DNA of 64,000 nucleotides from Pseudomonas sp. TH31 (GCF_016650815.1 NZ_JAEKEZ010000029.1:310001-374000); one strand, 5' to 3'; shown: positions 16,374 through 25,276, numbered from the stretch's first letter. The notes: generated by a model from the sequence alone, not told the origin. Program-made: numbers and translations.

Positions 16374-16839
16374 TCGCAGCACTACGCTGCCAGGTGGCAA
16401 ACCCGCGAAGCGTGATGCGATAACAAAATCGGCGACAGCCTCGCTACGCCCTCGTCCAGTTTTCCCATCTTCGAACCTGAAAGGCGCGACATCAAACAAG
16501 CGAAGGATATGTCTTGAAGAACCGGTAGAACCCCACAAGGCGCTAATTTAAGTGGAGCGGGAAAGAATCGATGGCGCGCGAATCAGGGAGCTACCGCTAT
16601 CCCCCTGGAGAGACTCTGTTCACGGCCAAGCGTTCGCGAGATATTTTTCGCCAAGGAAGGTCTGGAGTGGGTGAGGCATCACGATCGGTATGAAGACAAA
16701 TCGCCCTCTAGCTGCTGTCATGGGGGATAAGCTCGGGAGATCGAGCACTGGAATGTGATGCCCTGTGGGAGCGAGCCTGCTCGCGATGACTGGCCACCCT
16801 TTAAATTCGATGGCGACTGATACACCGCTATAGCAAGTA
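16374..16839. other. 466-base gene-free region
   Basis: Between the S24 repressor and a convergent LysR gene. No convincing reading frame was found on either strand. It contains one single REP at 16761. A decayed gene cannot be excluded. Confidence 0.5.
16761..16790. repeat. Single REP, family B
   Basis: CCTGTGGGAGCGAGCCTGCT followed by CGCGATG; no inverted partner nearby. Confidence 0.75.
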
Positions 16840-17748
16840 TCAAGAATCCGGCCGCAAAGGCTTCTTCACAAAATCCAGAAACGCCCGCAGCGCCGGGGCC
16901 ATTTGCCGCTGACTTGGGTAGTACAGGTAAAAACCCGGAAAGGCTGGCGTCCAGTCCTGAAGCAGATGGACCAACCGGCCAGCGCTGATGTGCTCTCGAA
17001 CCTGATGCTCGAACAGGTACGCGATGCCCGCACCTTCAAGCGCGACGCGGGTGAGCATTTCCGGCTCGGTGACCACCAGCGGGCCGTTGACCGAGATCGC
17101 GAGCCGTTCGCCTGCACGCTCGAACTCCCAGCGATACAGGCTGCCGTCGGAGGGCCAGCGATAGGACAGGCACTGGTGCTCGCTCAAATCGTCAGGCGTA
17201 TGCGGCGTGCCGAATTGCTCGATGTACGCCGGTGAGGCCACGACCATCATTTCGAGGTGTCCGCTCAGCTCCATGGCGATCATGTCCTGATCAAGACTTT
17301 CGCCAAGCCGGATGCCGACGTCAAAACCGCCGGCCACCATATCCACCAGGCGCTCGTCGGTAACGATGTCGAGGCTCACGCCAGGATAGGTATTCAAGAA
17401 CGGGCCAATCAGTGGCGCCAGGTAATGAATCGCGGCAACCCGTGGCGCGTTGATGCGCAGGCGCCCGCTGGGCGGCGTGCCCGGTGCTTGCGTGACGCCG
17501 GCCAATGCCGCGTCCACCTCATTGAGCGCCGGCTGCAGCCGCAGCAGCAACCGCGCGCCGGCATCGCTGGGCGAAACACTGCGAGTGGTGCGGTTGAGCA
17601 GGCGCACGTCCAGACGCTCCTCCAGTTGACGGATTGTCTGGCTCAGTGCCGACGCCGACATGCCCAGATGAGCCGCCGCCCGCACGAAACTGCCGTGCTC
17701 GACCACCGCGACAAAGGCCCGAAGCTGGGCGTATTCACTGCCTCGCAT
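16840..17748 (-). CDS. LysR-family transcriptional regulator
   Basis: About 302 residues from the ATG at 17748 (MRGSEYAQLRAFVAVVEHGS). The HTH (LGMSASALSQTIRQLEERLD) and the following RLLNRTTRSVSPSDAG are typical of the CrgA/DsdC-like branch, with the C-terminal ligand-binding domain beginning GRLRINAPRVAAIHYLAP. An upstream TTG at 17769 would add seven residues without better support. No divergent enzyme gene is adjacent, so the target is unclear. Confidence 0.8.
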   Translation of the reverse strand: MRGSEYAQLRAFVAVVEHGSFVRAAAHLGMSASALSQTIRQLEERLDVRLLNRTTRSVSPSDAGARLLLRLQPALNEVDAALAGVTQAPGTPPSGRLRINAPRVAAIHYLAPLIGPFLNTYPGVSLDIVTDERLVDMVAGGFDVGIRLGESLDQDMIAMELSGHLEMMVVASPAYIEQFGTPHTPDDLSEHQCLSYRWPSDGSLYRWEFERAGERLAISVNGPLVVTEPEMLTRVALEGAGIAYLFEHQVREHISAGRLVHLLQDWTPAFPGFYLYYPSQRQMAPALRAFLDFVKKPLRPDS

Positions 17749-17953
17749 TATGTATGGGTTCCTTAACAAGTCGTCCGGATACTAACGCATTATCAAAGCA
17801 ATCCCCCGCCGCAATACTGGATCTGTGTTCAAAACAGCAGGGAGACGACGGATGGGGAGTTGATAATGCGGTGAACGTTGCTATCAGTGAACTTTTCCCA
17901 TCCTTGGGCTCTCAACCGGATAACCCGCCTTAACCGGAACTGAGGCCCGTCCT

Positions 17954-18229
17954 ATGAAAATCCTGATGAAACTCACCCTCGCCGCCACCCTCGTCTGCGC
18001 CCTGCCCGCTTGGGCTTGCACGCCCGAAGAAGCCACCGCCAAGCGCGAACAACTGGCCCAGGAAGTGGCCAAGCTCACTGAACAGAATCCGAAGAAGGCC
18101 AAGGAGATCAACGATGAGTTGCAGAAGATGGACTTGGGCACGGCCAGCGCGGATCTGCCGGACAAGTGCCAGTTGATCGATCAGCGTTTGAAGGAACTGG
18201 ATGCGGCGGATAAGAAGGCTGAGGGTTAA
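17954..18229 (+). CDS. Small periplasmic protein, function unknown
   Basis: 91 residues. A signal peptide (MKILMKLTLAATLVCALPAWA) is followed by a helical, Lys/Glu-rich mature part of about 70 residues with two Cys (just after the cleavage site and in DKCQLIDQ) that could form a disulfide. Heptad-like spacing in KREQLAQEVAKLTEQNPKKA suggests a coiled coil. The ATG at 17954 is preceded by a weak ribosome site. No named family recognised. Confidence 0.7.
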   Translation: MKILMKLTLAATLVCALPAWACTPEEATAKREQLAQEVAKLTEQNPKKAKEINDELQKMDLGTASADLPDKCQLIDQRLKELDAADKKAEG

Positions 18230-18231
18230 AA

Positions 18232-18341
18232 ACAAGATCAGAGATCGCAGCCTTCGGCAGCTCCTACGGATTTTGTGTTCGCCCGATAAATCTGGCCGTA
18301 CCCGATCCCCGTAGGAGCTGCCGAAGGCTGCGATCTTTTGT
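18232..18341. repeat. REP pair, family A (GTAGGAG arms inside)
   Basis: GATCGCAGCCTTCGGCAGCT ... CGTAGGAGCTGCCGAAGGCT, heads facing inward, spacer about 45 bases. Confidence 0.85.
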
Positions 18342-18350
18342 TCTGGAATT

Positions 18351-18384
18351 TGCATTAGTGCATTTCATTATTTGCACAAATGCA
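18351..18384. promoter_or_regulatory. Inverted repeat upstream of the protease operon
   Basis: TGCATTAGTGCA, ten bases (AT-rich), TGCACAAATGCA. The right arm matches the reverse complement of the left at 11 of 12 positions, and each arm is itself bounded by TGCA. It lies 137 bases before the protease start and just after the REP pair, so it is a candidate operator for that operon. Confidence 0.45.
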
Positions 18385-18520
18385 TATCCATACCTAAGGT
18401 TACCTCGAGCCCGGATCGGAGCGGCCATCAAACAGGGCAAAACGCACACGCCGATCGCTCAGCAACACCGCTACAAACCCACAAGCTGGACGCTTGTTTT
18501 CACTCATGGAGGATTGAAAA

Positions 18521-19105
18521 ATGTTAACCATTGAAGCAACGCAACTCACCGGGGAGACACTGCCAAGGTGCCTGACCGGTCACCTGCTTAACCCGCAATT
18601 GTCCGACGTCGAATCGGCTGCACCGCTCAAGGCGTCGGCCGCTGCCAGCCTCAACTTCACGATGCAGAAACAAACCCAGACCAACTGGTGCTGGGCGGCC
18701 GTTTCCGCCTCGGTCGGCAACTATTACGGCACCGGGTCCTGGACCCAATGCGGCGTTGCCACCGCCGCGCTGGACCGCAACTGCTGCAATCAACCGGGGC
18801 CGTGCAACGTTTACGGCTATCTGGATTCAGCCCTGACGATCACGCGCAGTTTCAACGGCATGAATCAAGGTTCGCTGCAGCTGTCGGCCATCGAAAACCA
18901 GATCAACATGGGCCGACCGATCAGTTTGCGCTGTGCCTGGTACGGCGGCGGTGCGCACTTTCTGACGATCTATGGCACCAATGGCAACTACCTGCTGATC
19001 GCGGATTCCATCTACGGTTACTCGACCCGTGCACTGAACGCATTCCCCGGTTCGTACAACGGTGGCGGCAACTGGACCAACACTTACTTCACCCGTAAAA
19101 ACTAG
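18521..19105 (+). CDS. AvrRpt2-like (C70) papain-fold cysteine protease
   Basis: 194 residues. After a 45-residue N-terminal stretch, possibly a pro-region, the motif QTNWCWAAVSASVGNYY places the nucleophile at Cys57 between two Trp, as in the C70 family of AvrRpt2. His146 in GGAHFLTIYG and Asp162 in LLIADSIYG complete a plausible Cys-His-Asp triad. A Cys-rich segment (CGVATAALDRNCC, GPC) lies between. There is no classical signal peptide. The ATG at 18521 follows GGAGG. A second gene starts 11 bases downstream, and a terminator ends the pair. AvrRpt2 itself is a type III effector that cleaves RIN4; whether this protein is secreted or acts inside the cell cannot be told from the sequence. Confidence 0.75.
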   Translation: MLTIEATQLTGETLPRCLTGHLLNPQLSDVESAAPLKASAAASLNFTMQKQTQTNWCWAAVSASVGNYYGTGSWTQCGVATAALDRNCCNQPGPCNVYGYLDSALTITRSFNGMNQGSLQLSAIENQINMGRPISLRCAWYGGGAHFLTIYGTNGNYLLIADSIYGYSTRALNAFPGSYNGGGNWTNTYFTRKN

Positions 19106-19116
19106 GAGGGCACATC

Positions 19117-19716
19117 ATGCAACTGACTTATCCAAAAGCGCCTTCCAACGGCGTGCAGACACTGCGTCCGGCGCTTCAAGCCGCCCTGCAAACCCAAGGC
19201 TTCGGCATCAATCGCCAGTTCGCCAGCGCGACGACCAGCAAAATCAGCCTCAGCGAAGCCTACCGCGGCTACTCGCTCAGCCTGGAGGACCTGACCCAGG
19301 GTAAAGGCCTGAAAGACGCCAAGGTTGGCGATTGGCATTACCTGGTGTTTTCCGGTGGCGTGACGATTGCCGATGCACAACTGGCGGAAGTCCGCGGCCA
19401 CGTCGAGTTTTCCTCGCTGAACCACGGGGCCATGGCGGCCGCCACGGTCGCTGCGTTGAAACTGGCAGAGCAATCGCCGCAACTGCAGGGTAAAACTGTT
19501 GAACTGCGGGTGCTGTTTGTTTCGGCCGTTCACCTGGTCGCGATCTGGCTGCATGCAGACAGTGAAGACGTGCTGATCCCGATTGAGCCGACGCCCAAGG
19601 AGCTGGCGGTCACTCAGCTGTACAGCGAAGCCAGCCTGCTCGCCCGGCTCAAGCCAGCGGCTGATCAGGCCAGGCAACGCTTCGATGCAGATACCAGTGG
19701 GCTGTTGGGGAGCTGA
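19117..19716 (+). CDS. Unknown partner protein of the C70 protease operon
   Basis: 199 residues, soluble, no signal peptide, no Cys. It begins MQLTYPKAPSNGVQTLRPAL; the centre has strand-like segments (DWHYLVFSGGVTI, VELRVLFVSAVHLVAIWLHA) separated by a helix with HGAMAAATVAALKLAEQ. It lies 11 bases after the protease with a very strong AGGAGGG site, so the two are co-translated. Possible roles: chaperone, inhibitor/immunity factor, or substrate of the protease. No family is recognised; the role is inference from the operon. Confidence 0.7.
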   Translation: MQLTYPKAPSNGVQTLRPALQAALQTQGFGINRQFASATTSKISLSEAYRGYSLSLEDLTQGKGLKDAKVGDWHYLVFSGGVTIADAQLAEVRGHVEFSSLNHGAMAAATVAALKLAEQSPQLQGKTVELRVLFVSAVHLVAIWLHADSEDVLIPIEPTPKELAVTQLYSEASLLARLKPAADQARQRFDADTSGLLGS

Positions 19717-19726
19717 CAAACGCTGA

Positions 19727-19765
19727 CCAATAAAAAACCCGGACATTGTCCGGGTTTTTTATTGG
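19727..19765. terminator. Bidirectional rho-independent terminator
   Basis: CCAATAAAAAACCCGGAC ... GTCCGGGTTTTTTATTGG: GC stem flanked by A-run and T-run, able to end the protease operon (+) and the helicase gene (-). Confidence 0.9.
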
Positions 19766-19779
19766 AGCGCTACGCTGCG

Positions 19780-21125
19780 TTATTCAGCAGCAGGCGCTTC
19801 CGGCTTGCGGCGCTTGAGCGGCGCCATGCCGTCCTTGCTGACCAGCGACAGCGCGTCGGTCTTCGGGCGGTTGGCGATCTTGCGCTTGGTCGGTGCCTTG
19901 GCACCGGTTTTCTTCTTGTCGCCTTTGGCGTCGACTTTTTCTTCTTCACGCCAACGGCTTTGCCCGAGGCCTTGACCTTTTTCGGTCCGCCGTAGGTGCC
20001 TTTGACTTCCTTGATGGTGCGGCGCTCGAAGCTTTGCTTGAGGTAGCGCTCGACGCTCGACATCAGGTTCCAGTCGCCGTGGCAGATCAGCGAGATGGCC
20101 AGGCCATCGTTGCCGGCACGCCCGGTACGACCGATGCGGTGAACGTATTCGTCGCCGCTGCGCGGCATGTCGAAGTTGATCACCAGGTCCAGGCCGTCCA
20201 CGTCGAGGCCGCGAGCGGCAACGTCGGTGGCCACCAGGATTTTCACGCCGCCCTGTTTCAGGCGGTCGATCGCCAGTTTGCGGTCCTTCTGGTCCTTTTC
20301 ACCGTGCAGCACGAACGCTTTGTAATCCTGCGCCACCAGGCGGCCGTAGATGCGGTCGGCCATGGCCCAGGTGTTGGTGAACACGATGGCCTTCTGATAG
20401 GTCTCGTTGGCCAACAGCCAGTTCACGATCTGTTCTTTGTGCTGGTTGTGGTCAGCGGTGATGATCTGCTGACGGGTGGTCGCGTTCAGGTCGCTGACGT
20501 TGTTGAGCTGCAAGTGCTCAGGGTTGTTCAGGATTTTGGCGACCATCTCGCGCAAGCCCGAACCGCCGGTGGTGGCGGAGAACAGCATGGTCTGCTGACG
20601 GTTGGTGCACTCTTCCACCAGACGTTGCACGTCTTCGGCAAAGCCCATGTCGAGCATGCGGTCGGCTTCGTCGAGCACCAGCACTTCGACTTCTTTCAAG
20701 TCGAGGTTGCCGGCGTTCAGTTGCTCGATCATCCGGCCCGGCGTACCGATCAGGATGTCCGGCACCTTGCGCAGCATGGCGGCCTGGACCTTGAAGTCTT
20801 CACCGCCGGTGATCAGGCCGGACTTGATGAACGTGTACTGGGCGAAGCGCTCGACTTCCTTGATGGTCTGCTGGGCCAACTCGCGGGTTGGCAGCAGGAT
20901 CAGGGTCTTGATGCTGACGCGGACTTTCGCCGGGCCGATCAGACGGTTGAGGATCGGCAAAACGAAAGCAGCGGTCTTGCCGCTACCGGTTTGCGCTGTC
21001 ACCCGCAGGTCACGCCCTTGGAGCGCCAGCGGAATAGCCGCTGCTTGCACTGGCGTTGGCTCGACAAATTTAAGCTCGGCCACGGCTTTGAGCAGGCGTT
21101 CGTGCAGGGCGAATTGGGAAAACAC
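19780..21125 (-). CDS. RhlE-type DEAD-box RNA helicase (C-terminal tail frameshifted)
   Basis: About 448 residues when corrected. RecA-like domain 1 has the Q motif region (FVEPTPVQAAAIPLALQ), AQTGSGKT, PTRELAQQ, GTPGRM and VLDEADRMLD; domain 2 has LVATDVAARGLD and HRIGRTGRAG. The GTG at 21125 (VFSQFALHERL) has GAGGTAG upstream; the longer frame to 21344 is not supported. The basic tail breaks in the TTTTT at 19936-19940: with one more T the frame ends in KRRKPEAPAAE and a stop at 19780, just before the terminator. As given, the frame reads Arg-rich nonsense to 19770. Confidence 0.85.
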
Positions 21126-21318
21126 GGGTGCTACCTCGAAGAAATACAAAAAAACAGCTGCATAGGGTAACGGTTTCGAGCGCCGAGGCCGAGTTTCTTT
21201 ATGCAATCGACAGTAAACAGTGGCTTTTTTGTTGCCTGGTTTGTCCACTAACGTCATCCGCAACGTCTTAAATGCTCTAATCGCCCCGTCGCAACCTACA
21301 GAAGAATCGTTTTTGCCC

Positions 21319-22617
21319 ATGGATATGAAACAGCTCTGGCTCAACGCCCAAGACCTTTGGGGCGCCCTCGACCAGCACCCGCTCCTGCATTCCAGCCTGG
21401 CGCTGATCCTGCTTTTGGTGGGGGCACTGGTCCTCGGACGAGTGGCGCGCTACCTCATTCTCCACGCCACCAAAATGCTCGGCCGCCAGCCGGCGCTGCA
21501 CTGGATCAACGACCTGCGGCACAACAAGGTCTTTCATCGGCTGGCGCAAATGACGCCGTCGCTGGTGATCCAGTTCGGCCTGTACCTGGTGCCGGAGCTG
21601 AGCAAACCCAGCCTGATCTTTCTCGGCAATGTGGCGCTGGCGTTCACCATCCTGTTCCTGCTTTTAGCGGTCTGCGCCCTGCTCAATGCCCTGCTGGACA
21701 TCTACGCCCGCACCGAACACGCCCGTACCCGCTCGATCAAAGGCTACGTGCAACTGACGAAAATGGTCTTGTACGTGCTGGGCGCCATCATCATCGTCGC
21801 CACGTTGATCGACCGTTCGCCGCTGTTGCTGCTCTCGGGTCTCGGTGCGATGTCGGCGGTGATCCTGTTGGTCTACAAGGACACGATGTTGTCGTTTGTC
21901 GCCAGCGTGCAACTGACCAGCAACGACATGCTGCGAGTCGGTGACTGGATCGAAATGCCGCAAGTCGGCGCCGACGGTGACGTGGTGGACATCACGCTGC
22001 ACACGGTCAAAGTGCAGAATTTCGACAAGACGATTGTGTCGATCCCGACCTGGCGCCTGATGTCCGAGTCGTTCAAGAACTGGCGCGGCATGCAGCAGTC
22101 CGGCGGACGACGGATCAAGCGCAGCCTGTTCATCGACGCCAGCGGCGTGCGGTTTGTGCGCGATGACGAAGAGTCGAAACTGGTCCAGGTGCACCTGCTG
22201 ACCGACTACATCAGCCGCAAACAGGCTGAACTCAAGGCCTGGAACGAAGCCCAGGGCAATGTCGCGGCCATGTCGGCCAACCGCCGGCGGATGACCAACA
22301 TCGGGACCTTCCGCGCCTATGCACTGGCGTATTTGAAAAGCCACCCGCAAATCCAGCCGAACATGACCTGCATGGTCCGCCAGATGCAGACCACCGCCCA
22401 AGGCATCCCGCTGGAAATCTACTGTTTCACCCGCACCACCGCATGGGCCGATTACGAGCGGATCCAGGGGGATATTTTCGATTACCTGCTGGCGGTGCTG
22501 CCGGAGTTTGGGTTGAGTTTGTATCAGCAGCCGAGTGGTGGGGATCTAAGGTCCGGATTGCTGCCGGCGGTTCTCGGGGCGAGCCATATTCCCGAGCCGG
22601 AAAAACACATCATGTAG
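21319..22617 (+). CDS. MscS-family mechanosensitive channel (YbdG-like)
   Basis: 432 residues. Membrane segments lie at about 20-42, 70-90, 95-120, 140-165 and 170-190; the last, LLLLSGLGAMSAVILLVYKD, is the Gly/Ala-rich pore helix of MscS proteins. The following SVQLTSNDMLRVGDWIEMPQ is the beta domain, with the long cytoplasmic insert (RRIKRSLFIDASGVRF) typical of YbdG. Such channels open under osmotic downshock. The ATG at 21319 is chosen over an upstream frame; the ribosome site is weak. It is divergent from the helicase gene. Confidence 0.82.
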   Translation: MDMKQLWLNAQDLWGALDQHPLLHSSLALILLLVGALVLGRVARYLILHATKMLGRQPALHWINDLRHNKVFHRLAQMTPSLVIQFGLYLVPELSKPSLIFLGNVALAFTILFLLLAVCALLNALLDIYARTEHARTRSIKGYVQLTKMVLYVLGAIIIVATLIDRSPLLLLSGLGAMSAVILLVYKDTMLSFVASVQLTSNDMLRVGDWIEMPQVGADGDVVDITLHTVKVQNFDKTIVSIPTWRLMSESFKNWRGMQQSGGRRIKRSLFIDASGVRFVRDDEESKLVQVHLLTDYISRKQAELKAWNEAQGNVAAMSANRRRMTNIGTFRAYALAYLKSHPQIQPNMTCMVRQMQTTAQGIPLEIYCFTRTTAWADYERIQGDIFDYLLAVLPEFGLSLYQQPSGGDLRSGLLPAVLGASHIPEPEKHIM

Positions 22618-22627
22618 CACCAAAATC

Positions 22628-22718
22628 CCCTGTAGGCGCTGCCGAAGGCTGCGATCTTTTGATCTTGCTTTTAAGAACAACATCAAAAGATCGCAGCCTT
22701 CGGCAGCGCCTACAGGGG
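22628..22718. repeat. REPIN, family A (GTAGGCG arms outside)
   Basis: CCCTGTAGGCGCTGCCGAAG and reverse complement. The right arm overlaps the end of the MepB gene and supplies its TAG stop. Confidence 0.9.
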
Positions 22719-23240
22719 TTTTGTGTTCAGCCCAAAGAGTCGGCGCACTTCAACGGCGTCGGCACTACCGCTTTGGTCAAGCGCAAGGAAATACTTGAGC
22801 TGCCATTGCTGCGTCCTGATCGCCTGTTTGGCGACGGGTTTGACCCAGGGCGGATAAACGCGAATCGCGCGCTTACCACCTTCACCGTCAATCGACATGA
22901 CCCCTTTTGCCGCCAATACCTTGCGGTCAAACACAAACTGTCCTCGGTGCGTTGCATCAGCAACGCTCACCACCACAAAGGCCACGCCATCAGCGGTGTC
23001 GAGCGGTGCAATCTCGCTGGCCGGCGTCGGCCGCTTCCAGAGCGTGACGAACTGGCCAATCTTGGTCGGCGTAGTTTTCGCCACGCGAAAGACAATCACC
23101 TGGCCATCGAGTCCAAAACGACAGGCGCAGTACTCGCCACTCTCCCGTTCACGCCGGACTTCATCTGTTAACGCCATGCCGGCAGGCTTGTAGACCTGCT
23201 CGATGGCTGCGAACAGATCCTGTGGAAGGTCAACTTTCAC
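22710..23240 (-). CDS. MepB family protein
   Basis: 176 residues. GEYCACRFGLDGQVIVFRVA, KTTPTKIGQFVTLWKRP and RGQFVFDRKVLAAKGVMS are the characteristic blocks of MepB-like proteins, a family named from the Staphylococcus mepRAB operon and of unknown function. The GTG at 23240 has AAGGAG nine bases upstream and is preferred to further upstream codons that run into a REPIN. The stop codon (…NTKPL, TAG) is made by the CTA of the family-A REPIN. Cytoplasmic, single gene. Confidence 0.7.
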   Translation of the reverse strand: MKVDLPQDLFAAIEQVYKPAGMALTDEVRRERESGEYCACRFGLDGQVIVFRVAKTTPTKIGQFVTLWKRPTPASEIAPLDTADGVAFVVVSVADATHRGQFVFDRKVLAAKGVMSIDGEGGKRAIRVYPPWVKPVAKQAIRTQQWQLKYFLALDQSGSADAVEVRRLFGLNTKPL

Positions 23241-23270
23241 GGTGAATAACTCCTTGACCACACATTCTTT

Positions 23271-23343
23271 TGCAGGCGCTGCCGCAGGCTGCGATCTTTT
23301 GATCTTTAAAATCAAAAGATCGCAGCCTGCGGCAGCTCCTACG
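23271..23343. repeat. REPIN, family A (short spacer)
   Basis: TGCAGGCGCTGCCGCAGGCT, about 10 bases of spacer, then reverse complement ending CTCCTACGC. The right end supplies the stop of the transporter gene at 23339. Confidence 0.88.
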
Positions 23344-24205
23344 CGAGTTTCGCGTTTTGCCTGACGCCCAACCGACTGATCCACACCGCCATCAAAATCA
23401 CCGACCCGCCGAGGAACAACCGCCCCAGTTCCTCATGCTGGTTCCAGATCAGCAAATTAATCAGCAACCCCACCGGCACGTGCAGGTTGTTCATCACCGC
23501 CAGCGTCCCGCCATTGACCAGGCACGCGCCTTTGTTCCACCAGTACAACCCAAGCGCCGTCGACACCAGTCCGAGGAACACCAGCACGCCCCATTGCAGT
23601 GGCGCTTCAGGCAGGAAGTTCTGTTTGCCGAACAGCAGGAACGCCGGCAACGCCACCGCCAATGCGCCGAGGTAGAAGTAGCCAAACCGCCGGTAATGCG
23701 GCAGATCACTCGGGTGACGGGCCACCAGATGCTTATAAAGCACCTGCCCGGCGGCGTAGGTGAAGTTGGCCAGTTGCAGCAGCAGGAAGCCCATGAAGAA
23801 GTCCGGGTTGATCCGGTCGTAGCGAATCACCGCTGCGCCCAGCACCGCCACCAGCGCCGCGACCAATGCCCACGGATTGAAGCGGCGGTTCAGCGCATCC
23901 TCGATCAACGTCACGTGCAGCGGCGTGAGGATGGTGAACAGCAACACTTCCGGCACCGTCAGCACCCGAAAGCTCAGGTACAGGCAGACGTAGGTCACGC
24001 CGAACTGCAATGCGCCGATCAGCAACATGCCGCGCATAAAGGCCGGTTCGACCGACCGCCAGCGCGTCAGGGGAATGAACACCAGCCCCGCGAGCAGCAC
24101 ACGTACCAGCACCGCGAAATAGCTGTCGACATGACCGGCCAGGTATTCGCCGATCAAACTGAAGGAAAACGCCTGGATCAGCGTGACAAAAAGTAGATAG
24201 CCCAT
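23339..24205 (-). CDS. EamA-type carboxylate/amino acid/amine transporter
   Basis: 288 residues with about ten membrane helices (MGYLLFVTLIQAFSFSLIGE at the start; LQLANFTYAAGQVLYKHL in the second repeat). This matches the YtfF/BLCAT branch of the DMT superfamily. The ATG at 24205 follows GAGGCGAG. The last codons (QNAKLA, TAG) end inside the REPIN at 23271-23343. It is 98 bases upstream of the MepB start, same direction. Substrate unknown. Confidence 0.75.
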   Translation of the reverse strand: MGYLLFVTLIQAFSFSLIGEYLAGHVDSYFAVLVRVLLAGLVFIPLTRWRSVEPAFMRGMLLIGALQFGVTYVCLYLSFRVLTVPEVLLFTILTPLHVTLIEDALNRRFNPWALVAALVAVLGAAVIRYDRINPDFFMGFLLLQLANFTYAAGQVLYKHLVARHPSDLPHYRRFGYFYLGALAVALPAFLLFGKQNFLPEAPLQWGVLVFLGLVSTALGLYWWNKGACLVNGGTLAVMNNLHVPVGLLINLLIWNQHEELGRLFLGGSVILMAVWISRLGVRQNAKLA

Positions 24206-24270
24206 GCTCGCCTCGTTTCGAATGGCGGCGACGATAGCGGGTTTTGCGCTTCTCTGCGAATCACACAAAT

Positions 24271-24354
24271 CCCCTGTAGGAGCTGTCGAGTGAAACGAGG
24301 CTGCGATCTTTTAAAAGATCAAAAGATCGCAGCCTTCGGCAGCTCCTACAGGGG
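24271..24354. repeat. REPIN, family A with mixed arms
   Basis: Left arm CCCTGTAGGAGCTGTCGAGT carries the GAGTGAAACGAGG loop variant; the right arm has the CCTTCGG loop, so the two arms differ in their central part. Confidence 0.88.
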
Positions 24355-24380
24355 AACGGGTGAACCAGAGAAATCCCGGG

Positions 24381-24419
24381 CAAAAAAAGCCCGATCTCGC
24401 TAAAGCGTTCAATCGGGCT
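24381..24419 (-). terminator. Rho-independent terminator of the azoreductase gene
   Basis: On the minus strand AGCCCGAT ... ATCGGGCT with an inner CGCT/AGCG stem, followed by a run of seven T. The 107 bases between it and the azoR stop hold nothing else recognisable. Confidence 0.8.
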
Positions 24420-24526
24420 ACACACTCAGGAGCAACAAGTGCAAAGGGAGGTTCGATGCGCGTAAAGCCTTGAAGGGGTTGCGCCAGGTCACTTGAACAT
24501 CCAGGGATTATCTGGCGATTAAAGCC

Positions 24527-25126
24527 TCAAGCCACTTGGGAAAGCTTGGCGTTGGCCTGGTTCAGGCCCTTCTCCTGGAAGTCGCCGCCCAGGTTCATGC
24601 CTTCGGCGTGAATGAAGGTCACGTCGTGGATACCGACGAAGCCCATCACCTGGCGCAGGTACGGTTCCTGGTGATCCGCCGGGCCGCCGGCGTAGATCCC
24701 GCCGCGAGCGGTCAGCACGTAGGCACGTTTGCCGGTGAGCAGGCCTTGCGGGCCGGTGTCGGTGTACTTGAAGGTCACGCCGGCACGCAGCACGTGGTCG
24801 AGCCAGGCTTTAAGGGTGCTAGGGATCGCAAAGTTGTACATCGGCGCAGCCATGACCAGCACGTCAGCGGCCAGCAATTCGTCGGTCAGCTGGTTGGAGC
24901 GATCCAGGGACGCCTGTTCGATGTCGTTGCGTTGTTCGGCAGGTTTCATCCAGCCGCCCAGCAAGTTGATGTCGAGGTGCGGCACCGGGTTGACGGCCAG
25001 GTCACGAACGGTGATCTGGTCGGCCGGGTGTGCGGCTTTCCATTGGCTGATGAAGGTCCGGGTCAGTTGACGGGAAACCGAGTCTTGCTGACGGGCGCTG
25101 CTTTCGATGATCAGAACGCGGGACAT
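24527..25126 (-). CDS. azoR: FMN-dependent NADH-azoreductase
   Basis: 199 residues, flavodoxin-like fold. MSRVLIIESSARQQDSVSRQ forms the FMN-phosphate loop, VLVMAAPMYNFAIPSTLKAW the FMN-ring contact with the conserved P-M-Y-N-F, and VLTARGGIY the second loop. AzoR dimers reduce quinones and azo compounds with NAD(P)H in the cytoplasm. The ATG at 25126 follows GGAGGCTA. In P. aeruginosa the homologous gene (azoreductase 3, PA3223) is close to PA3225-PA3228, as here. A terminator follows; palindromic elements lie in the promoter region. Confidence 0.9.
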   Translation of the reverse strand: MSRVLIIESSARQQDSVSRQLTRTFISQWKAAHPADQITVRDLAVNPVPHLDINLLGGWMKPAEQRNDIEQASLDRSNQLTDELLAADVLVMAAPMYNFAIPSTLKAWLDHVLRAGVTFKYTDTGPQGLLTGKRAYVLTARGGIYAGGPADHQEPYLRQVMGFVGIHDVTFIHAEGMNLGGDFQEKGLNQANAKLSQVA

Positions 25127-25225
25127 GGGATGTAGCCTCCATCTGAGAATGCTGTAAGTCGATGGAGTGGAGATTAAACAGAGTTATATCGATGAAAAAG
25201 CGCAAATAACTGCTATAAAGCATCG

Positions 25226-25239
25226 ATAAATTCGTTTAT
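25226..25239. promoter_or_regulatory. Small palindrome upstream of azoR
   Basis: ATAAATTCGTTTAT (5-4-5 dyad), about 100 bases before azoR, within an AT-rich stretch that also holds two ATCGAT copies. Candidate operator, weak. Confidence 0.3.
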
Positions 25240-25241
25240 AA

Positions 25242-25270
25242 GCGGAGCATGCCCAGCGGGCTTGCTCCGC
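25242..25270 (-). terminator. Hairpin after the periplasmic protein gene
   Basis: GCGGAGCA-T-GCCC-AGC-GGGC-T-TGCTCCGC, a nearly perfect 12-bp stem, seven bases after the stop of the gene at 25277. The T-tract is weak (TTATAAACG). Confidence 0.6.
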
Positions 25271-25276
25271 CGGACG

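Noticed and set aside
15627..16839. Prophage or tailocin around the S24 repressor
   Set aside because: No structural, lysis or integrase genes are visible on either side; only the repressor and its dyads remain.
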